A stretch of 34,325 nucleotides of DNA from JAJDFU01 sp964641965. GTDB taxonomy: Bacteria; Bacteroidota; Bacteroidia; Chitinophagales; Saprospiraceae. Positions 34,188 through 34,325 of this stretch are shown here, piece by piece (position 1 is the first letter of the stretch; each line of letters begins with the position of its first letter). The notes beneath the pieces were generated by a model, which worked only from the letters and a program-made list of their open reading frames with translations, made no database searches and had not been told where the DNA came from. The position numbers and the translations under genes were made by a program. The stretch is taken from the NCBI GenBank assembly GCA_964641965.1, contig CAZXLD010000051.1:1-34325 (forward strand), given 5' to 3'.

Positions 34188-34325
34188 TTAATCAAGACCC
34201 TTATCCCAAGTGACCATGGTCGCCAAATACATCAGCATACGATTAGATCGCTGCATTATATACCCGTTGCGAAGTGGTTTGGGAATTTTCCTTCCCTCAA
34301 ACCCTTCGGAACGGGGAATGCTGAT
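34188..34325 (-). CDS. C-terminal fragment of an unidentified protein, truncated by window edge
   Basis: A minus-strand frame is open from the window end to TAA at 34188-34190 (45 residues, ending TWDKGLD). The peptide has mixed composition with a Met-rich helix (YIMQRSNRMLMYLATMV), plausible for coding. It lies 79 bp upstream of anmK in the same direction. No family recognised; it may be a chance frame, which is why confidence is low. Confidence 0.35.
   Translation of the reverse strand: MSIPRSEGFEGRKIPKPLRNGYIMQRSNRMLMYLATMVTWDKGLD

Overview
The window reads as a chromosome segment of a gliding-type Bacteroidota, most probably a member of the Saprospiria (Lewinella/Haliscomenobacter-like). 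The evidence is a gliding-motility/CHU_C C-terminal domain adhesin followed by a PorP/SprF-type protein, three type IX secretion (T9SS) cargo proteins, many short lipoproteins, a promoter of the Bacteroidota TTTG/TAnnTTTG type, and the absence of Shine-Dalgarno sequences before most starts. This assignment is by family recognition only; no database search was run.

Layout. 1-5077 (+): the 3' part of a giant T9SS type-B adhesin and its PorP/SprF partner. 5074-14622 (-): eight housekeeping or envelope genes (VOC protein, AspT/YidE-like transporter, VanZ-RDD fusion, class-V aminotransferase, M1 peptidase, lipoprotein cyclophilin, MDR oxidoreductase, OmpA-like protein). 15053-18006 (+): a BlaI/MecI repressor and an M56 (BlaR1-like) membrane protease whose sensor side is a long 29-residue repeat array; two dyads overlap the promoter. 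18007-23189: a repeat-rich stretch holding a T9SS type-B protein broken by an in-frame TGA, a GH16 glucanase lipoprotein, a DUF2911 lipoprotein, a small ORF and several unusual palindromic elements. 23190-26718 (-): a Kelch/T9SS type-A protein and an unnamed lipoprotein. 26835-28233 (+): a two-gene TIR / pYEATS-TIR module. 28576-31709 (-): dihydrofolate reductase, a second VOC protein, an exported pirin and an AraC regulator, with two intergenic heptanucleotide-repeat loci. 31820-34325: an alkaline phosphatase lipoprotein (+), AnmK (-) and the tail of a further minus-strand ORF.

How parts work together. The adhesin/PorP pair and the T9SS cargo proteins point to surface adhesion and polysaccharide use, with GH16 as a surface glucanase. 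BlaI/M56 is a self-contained stress-sensing switch of the BlaR1 type with a non-beta-lactam sensor. AnmK belongs to peptidoglycan recycling. The TIR/pYEATS-TIR pair looks like a nucleotide-signalling or antiphage module.

The most unusual DNA is non-coding: a 287-bp intergenic array that keeps a strict 7-bp period while its sequence drifts (30549-30835), a related locus at 28346-28576, a tandem chain of roughly a dozen stem-loops (22774-23134), a 54-bp double-hairpin element (18286-18339), and a pair of inverted 25-bp identical sequences bracketing the broken adhesin and the GH16 gene.
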